Assembly: GCA_035041965.1 (NCBI GenBank)
Contig: JAPYMA010000103.1
Location: 1-64,000 of the forward strand
Direction: 5' to 3'
DNA: 64,000 nt
Source of the DNA: Anisakis pegreffii
Lineage: Eukaryota > Nematoda > Chromadorea > Rhabditida > Anisakidae
Position numbers and translations under genes: made by a program. The notes beneath the pieces are model-generated. The model was not told where the DNA came from and made no database searches. It saw nothing but the letters and a program-made list of their open reading frames with translations. Below are positions 20,892 through 33,120 of the stretch, in pieces. Position 1 is the first letter of the stretch. Every line of letters starts with the position of its first letter.

Positions 20892-23800
20892 TTTTCTGTT
20901 GCTCACAATATGTTTCCAGCATATCGAAGATGTCAATCGTGTGAGCGAATGTAATCATAGTTGAAAGCGCAAAATCACGAGAATGTCATATAATTACGCT
21001 TACAATAATTTCACTTAAAGTGTTCAATTCTCGTATGCAAATACGACGATAAACGTTGTAGCACTTAAACACGATAATTACATCTTTTCTGACAGCAACA
21101 CATTTACCTTATAAACCGACCGCATCAAAGAGCAACACAAATTTTAGTTATTGTCCACACAACTGCTGACATTAGTGCACAAGGTAATTGTTCGTAATTC
21201 AGTTTCCAGCAAAAAAACAGCAACGAAATGGAAAATGTTCAGTGCTTATTGTTACTATTCATTCGATGCCTTATTATTATTATTACCACGATTATTATTT
21301 CTATTCGTAGATTGATAGATTTTTTTCCAAGACATGACAGCCATACTCAAAACTCATTCACTTTACAATTTCTTCGTAATTCTCATAGAATTACTGGATA
21401 ATCAAACAAATTTTGGGAATTTTGATTATTCGAGAAAATTCGTTTTCTTCTGACAAAATATACTTTGAACTGGAAATAAAGCTCACAATCAGCAAAAACG
21501 ATCAGATTAAGTACGGATCAAAAGTTATTGCTTTCCATCATTACGACAAGCATTGAGCGGAACCATCATTACCTAGAGAACATCAGGTCTTCAAATACCT
21601 AAAGAACATCAGATACAGCTCTGATTTATCAAATTTGAGATTCAAGTTCAGATTTCTTCTGAGTCGAATGCTCGCAAAGAAATTCTCCGGAATCAGCGAG
21701 CACCACAGCACCACTGATGAAACGATGCGTGAACGTGAATGCTTTAAATACTTGAAGAAGTAGAGATTGTGTGCGTATGGACGGAATGAAGTTCGATGAT
21801 TACCGAGAAGTTTTATTGTATCCTAAAGAGTTTTAGTTTTATTGTTTTAGTTTTACTGAGAAGTTTTATTGTATCCTAAAACATTTCCGATTCATTCGAA
21901 AAAACTTTCGATTATGTATTGAAAATGAACTGTGTAAAAGAAGCATTTTCTGATGAATGCACTTTGATCTGCTTCATCCATTCACAATGTACGCTTTCGA
22001 ATCAGTTCACCGTGAAAAATATCACTTAGAGTTTGATTTGGATTTAGTGTTTACTTTGTTCATAGGCAGTCACTGTGATGAGCGAGTCTGTATGTCTTGT
22101 TGCTTCTTGGAAACTGAATTCAGACATTCTAATTGTAAGATTATTTTGTCGTGTCTACATAAACTATCAATCCATTTAAGCGAACAGACTCGAATACATA
22201 CCGAGATTAAATGTGAACTCGTATCTTGTCAAAAATGTTTCAGTATACTTCAATGAGCTTATGGATTTTATAGATTTTTGTTGAAGATACGATATTAAAT
22301 CAAGTCAATCTTCTCGATGGAACATGTGATCAGTAGAAATTCGCTGTATAAAACAATTCGAACTATTTTATACAAAGCAATCCAACTATGAGATCGATGT
22401 ATGGGAAGGAGGTTGTCAATGAAGGAAGAATTTAGCATTTATGACATTGATAATAAAAGAGAGTCGAAACTCATGACGAATTTTAATTGCTGAATAAATG
22501 AATAAATAAACGAGAACGATTGACTCAATTAGATCAAATCACCAATCAATGTTGAAGTTGATACATCAAATCAACATATCGAGTTCAAAATCCAGTCCAA
22601 ATCTTATCAGATATCAGCAAGACTCATTAAACGCTCTATGAATTTCCAACTGTTTAAACTCAAAAAAATTTGGATTTTTATATTTCTTGGCGCACGATTT
22701 TCTGATTGCCTTACCGACAAAACAGCTTTAGCCTTGAGTGCAAGCTCGAAAAGGGTGAATCTCATTCTCTTGTTGATTACTCACTATCACATTGAGCATC
22801 ACAACCGAATCCAATCCAATTTTTCAGTTGAATATTAATATGGAATGACAGTTAATATGGAATGAAAATCCCTCAAGCACTTTCCACTTCGTCTCTTTGC
22901 ACAAATTTCATGCATTTTTAATGATATCCATCTTTTTCACACATCTAATCAAATCATGACCGTTTGCAAAAGCAGATTAGTAGCAAATTTACAAATTGAT
23001 TAATTCTGCAAAATAGAAACCGAACAGATGCACTTTAAAATTTCATAGTATTCATTCTCATAATTCAACATACCTCAAATTTTCTGTTCTAATCTGTAGA
23101 TTATCTGAAATCCAAGTATTTTCCCTTCTTTTGCGGCTGTACCATTTACCAGTCATCAATACGACTAGGCGATTAGAATGAATCCAAGAGGTACTATGAG
23201 GGAAATTGTTCAATCTAAGGTATAAGTTAATAGAAGTAAAATTGTATCGAAAATTCCCAGAGGTTAAGATTAAAAGTTGCGAAAGTGCATAAGAGAAAAA
23301 GAATATATAAAACTTAACGAAAGATTTCTGTAATTCCCACCTCACTGGAATAGGCAAATTGCCGTATGTAGATCAAATTGCTGCAAGATTGACGATTAAT
23401 TTTTATCGGCTAAAGTCAAAGTTATTGAACAATTCGAGGGCGTCATTATTAACAATTAATAATCTGGTGCCTTGAAGAAAACAACTAACAGAAAAAGACT
23501 TGTGAAACAATCATAATAATAATATGGAAGAGAAAGATGAATTCCAATTTTACATTTTTACGTTTGAACATTTCGTTTACATTTGAACACATTCGTATCC
23601 TTACATATATATATGCGATCGTCTTATCAAGCTACACATTTGAAATACCATATTAAAATTAGTGATTTCACTAATGGTTCCACTGTTCTACAGGCATTTT
23701 TGAGCTGAAGATCGCCACCCAAAGTCCGAAAATGTGCTGAAAACCCGGACAAATATCAGCCCTATGATATGACTATCATAGGTTTAGTAAAGCCAGATTC

Positions 23801-24010
23801 TAGTGAATTTTGCAACCTGGTATTAAAAGTTGTCAGTTTAGAGTTCTGATTCATGACAGGACTCGTCAATACTGCTATTCTATTTTGATATCTTTGATTA
23901 TTATTTCTATTACTGTTACTTTTAATATTAATGCTATAACTTTCATTATAATTACTACTATTTTTATTATTTTTACTATTATTATTCTTATAATTATTAG
24001 TTTTGTTATT
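20892..24010. other. Gene-poor stretch
   Basis: A 23-bp segment (GAGAAGTTTTATTGTATCCT and three more bases) occurs twice, at 21805 and 21858. An ATG at 22638 opens a frame with a signal-peptide-like head ending before a GT donor near 22754, but no partner exon was found. The 99-codon frames at 21957-22256 and 23058-23357 have no supporting features. Positions 23880-24010 are A/T low complexity. Confidence 0.35.
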
Positions 24011-27000
24011 TTAAATGTCATTAGAGATGAATATTGGTTGAGCAACACTCTTAAAAGACAACTTGAAACGATTGAAAATCGGAAAGAGTATCAAAAAATG
24101 TCTTCTGAATTCACTGTGTACAATCAGATAAATGACGAAATTAACGATCGCAATCAACGAATTACAGATGATCACGATAACCATTACAATACTGAGTACC
24201 AGCTTGGATTGAGCACTGAAAAATGCACCAAAAAGTGCTGATATGGGTAAGCAAATCAAGAAGAAGTAGGCCATAGCGAGCGTGGTTGATGTTGCCATCA
24301 AATTACGTTCGACCTTCGTTAGATTACTCTTAGTCCCTTGACCACGAAGTCGTACCAATACAATTACACACGCATAAATTACTGAAATTTTCATCGACAT
24401 CAACTTCAGTTAGTTGATCTTAATTGGCTTACAATTAGTGGAAAATGAAACGAATGAGTACAATTCTATAGCGTATAATTTTACCTTAGTACAAATTATC
24501 TTAGTTTTTAGATATCTTTCACCTCGAATATCAAATTCGACATCATGTAATGAGCGACTAAAAACGTGTTCTCTTCAAAAATTTCGCTTTTTCATCGAAT
24601 TTGCTCGAAACTGTCCCATTTTTACGCCTAATTAGCGTTTCTCATGATGCCAGTTTGGGTATAATTCAGTTCAGTTAACGTCAAAACGAAATAAACAGCG
24701 TGACAAGAAATCCCGCTATGGATCAAATTGAATTGGCGTTGAACACGCCATGCAATCGGACTCTACACATCATGGTGATAATTTCATCTTCTCATGACAA
24801 GTCCAAATTAGAAATGAATGCAAATCTATAACAAAACATTTTCCTGTTCACTCACATCATTGCAGTGATAGGGTTGAATTTTTATGCGTAAGTTTTGTAT
24901 GGAGTAAATGAAGACTTCTTTTGATTTTGAAGGAAGCATTTAACGAAAAAGTGAAGAAACGTTCACTTTGAGTGATTCTGATGCAGTATAATTATTGTCA
25001 CAAGGAGGGTCGTGTCTTTATTAGGATGAAGTGCGAGTGAATGATAGAAACGTACCGCTTGTTATTACGGCTGACGAGAATGAGAACACCAGAAAGTATA
25101 TCAGATAGGGCTTAGTCCATCTTAATCCTGAACATTCAAATATGATGATGAATGATAGTTGTGAGGTTAGAATGTTCAACTCAATAATCATGAATATTTT
25201 CTGGATCGTTGGAGTGAATAATCTTAAAGTATTTCATGACCACGATGAGGATATCACCTTAAGCGTCTAGTTGATCCTTGTTCACTGTTTGATCTTCCTC
25301 TTTTGAGAATCGTTTTAATTCCTCTCGAAAAAATTCTTCTCCTTCCATGGAAACAATTTATTTGATTGTTTGGAGGTACTGCAGTGCTTCGGATAACTTT
25401 CCTCATACAAGCCATGTGCAACATTATTATAAGTGCAAATTTATTTTGATCATTTGCCTTTTCAACAATTGTTGCTGAATATAACATTTTCGATGGTGTT
25501 CTCGATTTGTCTTCGATCTATCGATTTATAAGCAAAAAGTTACTTACCTGTAATACAATATTCACTTCTTACACCAAACGGAAAACCAATATACATTCCG
25601 ACCGTACCAAGGAAAGCCCATAGAGTTGAAATCGTTAAGTAAGTGAAAGAGGTGCGTTTTAAGCCCTGCAACTATGAACCTTCATTTTATCATTTCACGT
25701 TATCATTTCACCAGGTGATTATCTCAGTATCTTATCTGGATTCGCCTTCTTCCACTGTGATCTATATGATATGATCACAATGATCACAATTTGATCGAAA
25801 TCGATTTTTATTTTGAGTTTCTGAAACACTTCAGGTTTCGCAACTGATTTGGATGCTTCTGCAAAACTTTTTGCTTTACTCATCATTTTATGAGTCACTT
25901 ATCCACATCTATCTCCACATATATTATTGCTTGGTGCTTGTTTCTAATGTGATAACAACATTTTGAAATTTTCTTATGCAAATGGCAAAAGCATTCGATT
26001 TGTAAATAATATATATTAATCGAATATATATTATTCACAGATCGAATGTAAAATTGAACCTTATTAAATTATGAACTGACCATTTTGCGATATTCCAACG
26101 GGAACTTGATGCATAGAAAACGTTCGATAGCTATGAAAAACATTGTCAATCGACTTAAATGTAATGAGAATATGCCCGGCACACCAATCGACACACACAG
26201 TGTGGCATCATACGTGGTCTCGTTTGAACGCTTATGCACTTCTTGAATTGTTACATGAAGCAACGAGGAAATACCTGAATAAATCTGAAGATTATTGCTG
26301 ATTCTTTTGAGAAATTTGAAGAATTTAACAGATGCCATCGTAGTGGATATGTAATTGAGCAGCATCTAATAGGAATTAGGAAGCCGCAAAGTTGCTAGCA
26401 GTGGGCGATTGTTTGCTGATAATTTGGTGATTTTTCATTTGACATTCATTTAGTCCTGATCTAATGATCAAGCACGATCTCGTTGATCCTATGAATTCAT
26501 TCACAAACGGATTCATTTGTAAACGTTTCATTCATCATTACATAACTTCTCAAACAATAAAGCAATACCATTGTTAATTTTTTCACAAGAACAAATGGAT
26601 CAAAAAATCACTAGTAATCAATCGTTTAGAGACACTAATTGAACTGTTAAGGATAAGCTCTATTTCCAAAAATCGGGCAGTAAGCTGTCATGTAAATTTG
26701 AGATACCTGCTATGTTATGTAAGTCTGATGAACTGTTATATCTGTTTCTGAGAAAAGTTTGAGAAGTCTCAGAAAACTGTTATGTATGCTGTTATTGAAG
26801 TCTGAGAAACCAGAAAGACAGAAATCTGTCAAGAATGCGCAAAACGATCACCATACAATATTTCGGAACACCAACAACAACTAAAGTCATCACACCTGCT
26901 AGAACATCCGCAGAAGCTAGCTGTGCTATCAGACGATTACACGTCTTCGAACGCATCGAACGAAATCGCAAAACGATCACAACAGCGATCGAATTACCGA

Positions 27001-27076
27001 TGATGCTCAGCACGGCTATCGGCATACGTATCAAACACAACGTCGCATAAACTGCTTTGAGCATTACCGCAACCAT
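24011..27076 (-). CDS. Rhodopsin-like seven-helix receptor (GPCR)
   Basis: Five exons (26872-27076, 26081-26241, 25548-25665, 25398-25474, 24011-24403; phases 1, 0, 1, 0) give about 317 residues, a usual length for a class A or nematode chemoreceptor-type GPCR. Helix 1 holds the conserved GNS (LSIIGNSIAVVIVLRF). Helix 2 has LIAQLASADVLAG. Helix 3 ends AIERFLCI, the DRY-equivalent. Helix 4 is in exon 3 with a Cys in the following loop (RSEYC). Helices 6 and 7 are in the last exon, with a NFVIY in place of NPxxY followed by a basic HSEFRRHF tail. It acts in the plasma membrane through G proteins; the ligand is unknown. The start ATG lies 7 nt after a TTTCAG. The small fourth exon (loop 2/helix 5) is the weakest part. 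It resembles peptide-receptor or srsx-type receptors; subfamily not assigned. Confidence 0.7.
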
Positions 27077-27299
27077 TGAGTGCCTGAAAGAGCTCAACGC
27101 AATCATTCCAGATAGCTATCCGCTTCAGTGAAATCACGTCTCATTCGAAATTATCAATATTGTCGCAAATTGCGAGTGAGTCATGCTTTCGCAAATTGTT
27201 TTATTGTGCTACCTGATTAGATGGACTGATAGCGGTCCGATCCCATCTCAAGAACAGATCGCACAGATTCACAGCAGTCAAAACATCCGTCCCAGTCCA
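27077..27299. other. Upstream region of the receptor gene
   Basis: Contains the TTTCAG acceptor (AG at 27084-27085) just before the receptor ATG on the minus strand. Otherwise nothing recognised. Confidence 0.35.
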
Positions 27300-27500
27300 C
27301 GGGAAAAGGGTGGAATCCGCCGCGATCAAAAGGTATAAAAGAGGTCAGCAATCACTGCAGGGTCGTCTTCGGTGAATTGTCGGTTGGTTCACGGACCAAC
27401 AAAACCTCCTGAGGCAATCGACTCAACCAATATATCAAGAGGCAATCACCTCAAAACACTTAACATATTCGGAGGCAATCGCCTCAAATCAACCACCGTT
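27300..27500 (+). promoter_or_regulatory. TATA-box promoter-like block with three small hairpins
   Basis: GGTATAAAAGAGG at about 27331 is a strong TATA box on the plus strand. About 80-150 bp downstream a short motif is repeated three times as small stem-loops: GAGGCAATCGACTC (27412), GAGGCAATCACCTC (27440) and GAGGCAATCGCCTC (27472), the last a perfect 5-bp stem with AATC loop. The block is GC-richer than its flanks. It could be the U3/R part of a solo LTR or the promoter of an undetected transcript. LTR ends and a target duplication were not found. Confidence 0.35.
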
Positions 27501-29626
27501 CATCGTCCCGCATTGTGATTCGTGCAATTTTAATCGCATTGTCGTTGTTTTGTTTATTGTATTGTCTGTCTTCGTTCATCCTTCGATTATATTAGGAACC
27601 CATCCATCCCGCATTCATACTTCTAGTAAAATACCTAATACGGTTAGGCTACTAGGTGACCTTATCAAAAGAATTCAAAAGCCAGTCAATCCATCCCATC
27701 GTTCCCTTTTTCTTATCAATATTGCAAAAATAATGCTAACAGTTTCTCAGAAATATCTCGCGATCAGGCATGAAAATTGAAAACTGCGATGCTGAAACTA
27801 TAATCGAGGATGGTCAAACGTATATGGCATTTTCAAATTCTGCAAAACTTATCAAACGAAACGCTTCACCACGCCTCAACAAAATAAAACTGTAAAAATG
27901 AATCCTTGAAGAAAAAATTTTCAATTAGATGACTATTGGGCGAAGTGCGTTGTTTTGACGGTATGTCGGATTTTGTTCCGTGTTGCTATGCACTCATCAC
28001 CGACAAATTTCATTATAATAGCTGTTTGATTGAAATATAATTCATCGAAAATCGCTTGTATGAGCAAATGAACCTAGTTCTTCACATTCATCAATCACAA
28101 ACGAGAGTAATTTCAGATCGAATTGTTCAGTTTTGCAGTGTAGAAAATTTGTTGCAAGCACTGTTGCTGCTCATATTCACTGTTTCAGGCAAGTTTTACA
28201 CTGAAACTGAAAACAATCTCTGGAGACAATCTACGAGTGGAGAGTAATCAATCTACGAGTGGAGAGTGAACCTTTTCTCGGCTAATTTGCAGAAAAATTC
28301 CGAATTGCGCGACTGATCAAACATGAGAATATTGCTGATCATATGGACAGGTCAGTAATGACAATAACGGTGTCAATATAGACGGTCCATATTAACAATA
28401 TCAGTTGTTAATAAAGAGCATAAATGAAGTAAAGATAACAACTCTCATTATCGTCATTGGAAGCATCATTAGTGATATTAATAATACTACAAGTAACAAT
28501 ATCAACAATGGGGATATTGTTCAAAGAACATCAACTGCAATAATTTATCTCACATCTGATTAATATTATTATCATCAATCACTTCATATCTGTATCTGCA
28601 TCAACACATGCCGAATGATGTTTTCGAATATCCGTTCGTTTAATCGCCCGTAGATCATCAAAACACAATTGTACGAGGACTTACGAGATGATCAATTAAC
28701 TCTAGAACTGATCAGTGACAAAATTACGCCTGAACAGTGATTAAGTTAGGCTTGAGTGTGTTCCGTAATCACCTCACATTCTTCTCCCTAAATGTTATTT
28801 CAATCATTAGCCAGAACATTAGCTCAAAAGCGAGATTATACCTCAAGGCATAAGCGCGTAGCACTGATCAATACCATTAGCATCCTTTCATATCTTCGTC
28901 TACGGGTGGAATGATGCTTACAATATCAGTTTGTTAAAGATACCTCAAGATTACCTCGAGATTACCTCTAACCTTAAAAGTACCTCAACCAGTCTCAAAT
29001 AGTTTAGCACATACCAACAAGGTGTCTCAGTTCTTCACACATCGTATTATAAGCACCTCGAATACACTACCTCAAGAAGCAGTAGAGGCCAGCAGCACGC
29101 TTGCACGATTCAAATCACACACCTCACGGCACTATCGTATAATTTGACAAAAGATTCTGTAATTCGTAGTTAACTTTCCTCACTCATCTCATTCCAGAGT
29201 TTCCATAGTTAAACTTTCTTGTCACACATCTATCATTATCAGTGTATCATTATAACTGCAGTGTTTCATTACCACAGCATATAATTACATCTGATAAACT
29301 ATCATTAACCTTTTTTATTTTAATCTGTCGTTATTTTTTACTTATTCAACTAATTGGCGGCACGATGTCAGAGCGCTCCACCTTTCATGCAGTATTACTG
29401 CTTATAGAGATTTTTTACTCGGCCATAAACTATCATATCACATCATAATTATCAACGAACACACTATAATTTGCGATGTAACGTGCCTAGAAATGGTAAT
29501 TTTACTGAGGTGCATGTAACATTCGAAATCGCGTAAATCAAATTACACCTCATGAAATGAGCCTAAAGCACGCAGTATAATTCATGTTTTCCATCTGTTA
29601 TTTTTTAATTATATGCGTTCACTTCT
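27501..29626. other. Gene-free stretch
   Basis: AT-rich. TCTACGAGTGGAGAGT occurs twice in direct repeat near 28230 and 28250. A 70-bp segment at about 29446-29515 is repeated in diverged form at 29882-29950. No convincing frame or RNA gene. Confidence 0.35.
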
Positions 29627-29815
29627 GATGTTTACCTCATGGTTGGTCCCCTATCTCTTATATTCATTAGTTTTTTCAAATGTGACAATTGAACAAACTG
29701 AGGGATTCCGTTGTTCAATATAAAATCACTGCATCACGAGCTTGTTTCCGTAAACCGGCTGATAGATCACTATGGAATGCGATTAGAAACCAAATCAATT
29801 TGCACTGAATCAATG
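29627..29815 (+). repeat. Left arm of a long inverted repeat
   Basis: This 189-bp segment aligns along its length with the reverse complement of 31190-31371. Shared words include TTGAACAAACT, ATAAAATCACT and TTCCGTAAA in the same order. The 1.37 kb between the arms has no convincing gene, only a 60-codon minus frame at 30478-30660. Confidence 0.6.
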
Positions 29816-30838
29816 AAAAAAAGATCACATCTGAAGACGTAAGCCTACAGCACGCAGTCTCACCAACCAATCGAGCACATCAAATTATCAACGAACACAT
29901 TACAGTTTGCGATGTAAGATTCATGGAAATGTTTATTTCAGTGAAACGTAGTAGCTCTTTGTGGAAAAATATCAGTTGAAATGAATTTGAACACTGCAAA
30001 TTCTAAACTATCCCATGAGATACAATAGAATTTCATGAGAAATTACAATTACAATTAATTAAAATTATAAAAATAAAATATACGTGAGATATTCCAGGTG
30101 CTACAAAAAATATAAATAGCAAATTCCTGAGATTCTCTGGAATCAACTGAAATCTCAGGAAATCGCAACAATTACGATTACATTAGATCTTTTATTTACT
30201 TCTACTTTAGGACTAAAAATGCGTGATACAAAACTATTTTTGCACGATTGTCACAAATTCACAATCGAGGATTTGAGAAAAATGAAAAAATTTCTCACGA
30301 TCTGATACAAATGGAAATTGCTGTGAAACAGAGGAACGTAAATAGAATGAAGCAATAGTTCAAATTTTAAATAGCTGCATTCATCTAAGGGCATTTTAAT
30401 CTTTGGAAAAAATCTGCAATTGTTCATTTACGGCGATCGTGGATATTTCAAAAGAAAATTCAACTGTCACTAGGTCTTTATAGAATGTATTCACGAAGCA
30501 CAGATATAGAAGTTTCAATTATAGGCTCTACTCGTCCTTCTTGATCTCCTTGCAGATACTCTGCTGAGTCTTTGCCATGAATAAAGCAGTAAAACATATA
30601 TAAAATAATTCCTATGAGTTGAGCTGATAACATTTTAAGCATCCTGTCGATTACAACCACACGCTAATTAGTGAGGATACAATCGCTTTTATTTGATTTT
30701 ATGCTTTCATTCGTAAGCGTATAAATCGTGAATGATAGACACCTCGCTATGAATTCCCGACTCGTTATGAATCCTTACCACGCGATCTCATTTATCTGAA
30801 CGATTCACTGGCAAAAAAATGATAAATTTCTGATTAGT

Positions 30839-30936
30839 GCAATGTACTTTCGGTGATCAGTGACAATGTACTTTCGGTGATCAGTGATCAGTGACTTGCA
30901 ATGTACTTTCGTTGATCAGTACTTTCGGTGATCAGT
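30839..30936 (+). repeat. Short tandem repeat
   Basis: Imperfect copies of CAATGTACTTTCGGTGATCA with variable spacers. Four TACTTTCG(G/T)TGATCAGT cores lie in about 95 bp. Confidence 0.75.
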
Positions 30937-31189
30937 CTCACATGCAAACTTTAGAACACGAAATTATCAATCGTAGATCATAAATTTGACAATGAGCACA
31001 AGAAGTACATCTCATAGAATCGCAATTTCATTCAGCATAAATTTTTTTGTTGAACATTTCAGTTGTGATTTCTTCAAGAGGATGAATTAAGAGGTACTGA
31101 ATCAACTCGAAATCTGTAGCTGGTAAGCCATTCTTCCAAATTCTATCAAAACATGAACTAAACTCTCAAAAACGCCATCAAATCATAGA

Positions 31190-31371
31190 CACTAATTGAT
31201 TTAGAGCAACTGAATTAGTTTCTAATCACGATCTGCACTGATCTCTTAGTTGCTTTACGGAATCAAGCAGGTGATAGAGTGATTTTATGTTGAACAATGG
31301 AATTCATTAGTTTGTTCAAGTGTCACATTCGTCAATCTGGATATAGGCGGATCAACCATGAGGCAAACATC
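31190..31371 (-). repeat. Right arm of a long inverted repeat
   Basis: Reverse-complement partner of 29627-29815, diverged by substitutions and small gaps. The pair may mark an old inverted duplication or the ends of a decayed element. Confidence 0.6.
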
Positions 31372-31637
31372 AGCAAAAAACGTTAATGATCAAGAAGTGA
31401 CAGGTGGAATCCATAGATTGTACTGTAACTCTGGCAGTTATGAATTTCTAATTGACTGCGACATGTGAACTATGATGATTTACAGCTCATTCATTTTTAA
31501 TTTGATTATACTAATTTGGATTAATTTCCCGAAAAATTTGCTAATTTGAATTTCTGAAAATGTGAATGTTTTGTGTGCGTTTTGTTTGCGATTAAATATG
31601 CATTTCTCTTGTTAATATTACCGATCAATTCACTGTC

Positions 31638-31921
31638 TATTTCTGGCATGAAATCGAAATAAAACAAGAAAACTTTATTTTAATCGAAAGAATTTTCTAC
31701 AGAATCACATCAAAGAGCATTTTGAACAATGGGCAACGACGTTCCATAGAAGAGTACCAAATTGAATATTCATTTAACATACCTGATTCATTTACACAAC
31801 AAAACAACGAGGTTTTTGCATGAATTGAATAATATTACAGTTTCTGTCCAATGGAAAATTGTCGTCGGATTGATATTGAAACATGTGAACGTTTACCCAT
31901 AAATGTGTTGCTGTTCAAATG
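31638..31921 (+). repeat. Direct duplication, copy 1
   Basis: Aligns along about 285 bp with 32775-33060. Shared blocks include AAACAAGAAAACTTTATTT and AACGACGTTCCATAG, ending in GTTCAAATG in both. The copies are 1137 bp apart. Confidence 0.75.
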
Positions 31922-32774
31922 AAAAATATTAATAACGGATATGAGGAACGGTATGAGATATAAGGGAAACGGATATGAGAAAACATGAAAAATATTAATA
32001 ATTTATTTGATTTTGATCTGAATAAGAGCAAAATATTAGAGTGCAAGTACGTGTGTGTGTGTGTGCACTTCCTGAAAGTCATTAAAAGAGTGATTTCGAT
32101 TTTGACCTTAAACATATTGTTGATACTTTGTGTTCTCCGAATATCACATGATTACAAATAATCCGAAAACAATATATGTAAGATTCATTTCTGATCTAAG
32201 AGTCCCTCTTCAATTGATCCATTTATGATAGAGAACCTGATATTGATACAGAATCAAGGGTGAATCAACTATATACGTTTACTAATCATGAAATTAGGTA
32301 AATACAAGAATTTTTTTTGTGGCCAACTATAAGCAATAATTTCCCACCACAGCCACATGAACATATTCGAATCGATCATCTCAGATTGATCAGTCGATCA
32401 AATCATTCAAGCAGTCATCAATCAATAAACCGCTACCAACCAGTATGCTGAATTTTGTACGAAAATGTTATGAAATTTCATGTTTTTTCTGAAATTAATT
32501 GTCTGAAAATCTCATGTCTGAAACTATACAAGCTTTCGAACGTATTTCTCAAATCTTTCAAGACATTCCCTCAATCTTTCGAATTCATTCCTCTCCTTAT
32601 GAACAAATAATCTTTTTTTATACAACAAAGCATATCTGATGTCATGTTTTGATACAACTAATCATATTTAGCGTACATTTTACTTGTAATGTGAATAATC
32701 CAATGCACTCTCACCCATTATGGTTTGATGGCATTCCGAATTGCAACGCTCTTCAAAAATTTCACTTCATCGCC

Positions 32775-33060
32775 TATTTCTGGCATAAAATCGAAACAAA
32801 ACAAGAAAACTTTATTTCCTTCGAAAGAACATCTATAGCATCACAGCAAAGAGCATTTGAACAATGGAGTAACGACGTTCCATAGGAGAGTACAAAACTG
32901 AATATTCACTGAACATACCTCATTCATTTACACTTACAAAACAACGAAGTGTATGAATCTAAAAATATTGCAGTTTCTTTCAATGCAAAATTGTCACCGG
33001 ATTGATATCTAAACACGTCGAACGTTTACCCGCAAATGTGTTGTGGTTGTTGTTCAAATG
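32775..33060 (+). repeat. Direct duplication, copy 2
   Basis: Second copy of the 31638-31921 segment. A plus frame at 32649-32885 runs into it, but the equivalent frame in copy 1 is broken, so I do not call a gene. It ends 60 bp from the stop of the membrane-protein gene. Confidence 0.75.
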
Positions 33061-33120
33061 CACTCACAAATAAACGAATATGTTCTACAATTTATGCGTA
33101 TTGCTGCCTATTGCATTCAC

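Noticed and set aside
23810..24241. 143-codon plus-strand ORF
   Set aside because: Antisense to the last receptor exon and extended through A/T low-complexity DNA; the minus-strand receptor frame explains the conservation pattern better.
27200..27700. Complete solo LTR
   Set aside because: No matching TG...CA ends or target duplication could be found; kept only as a promoter-like block.
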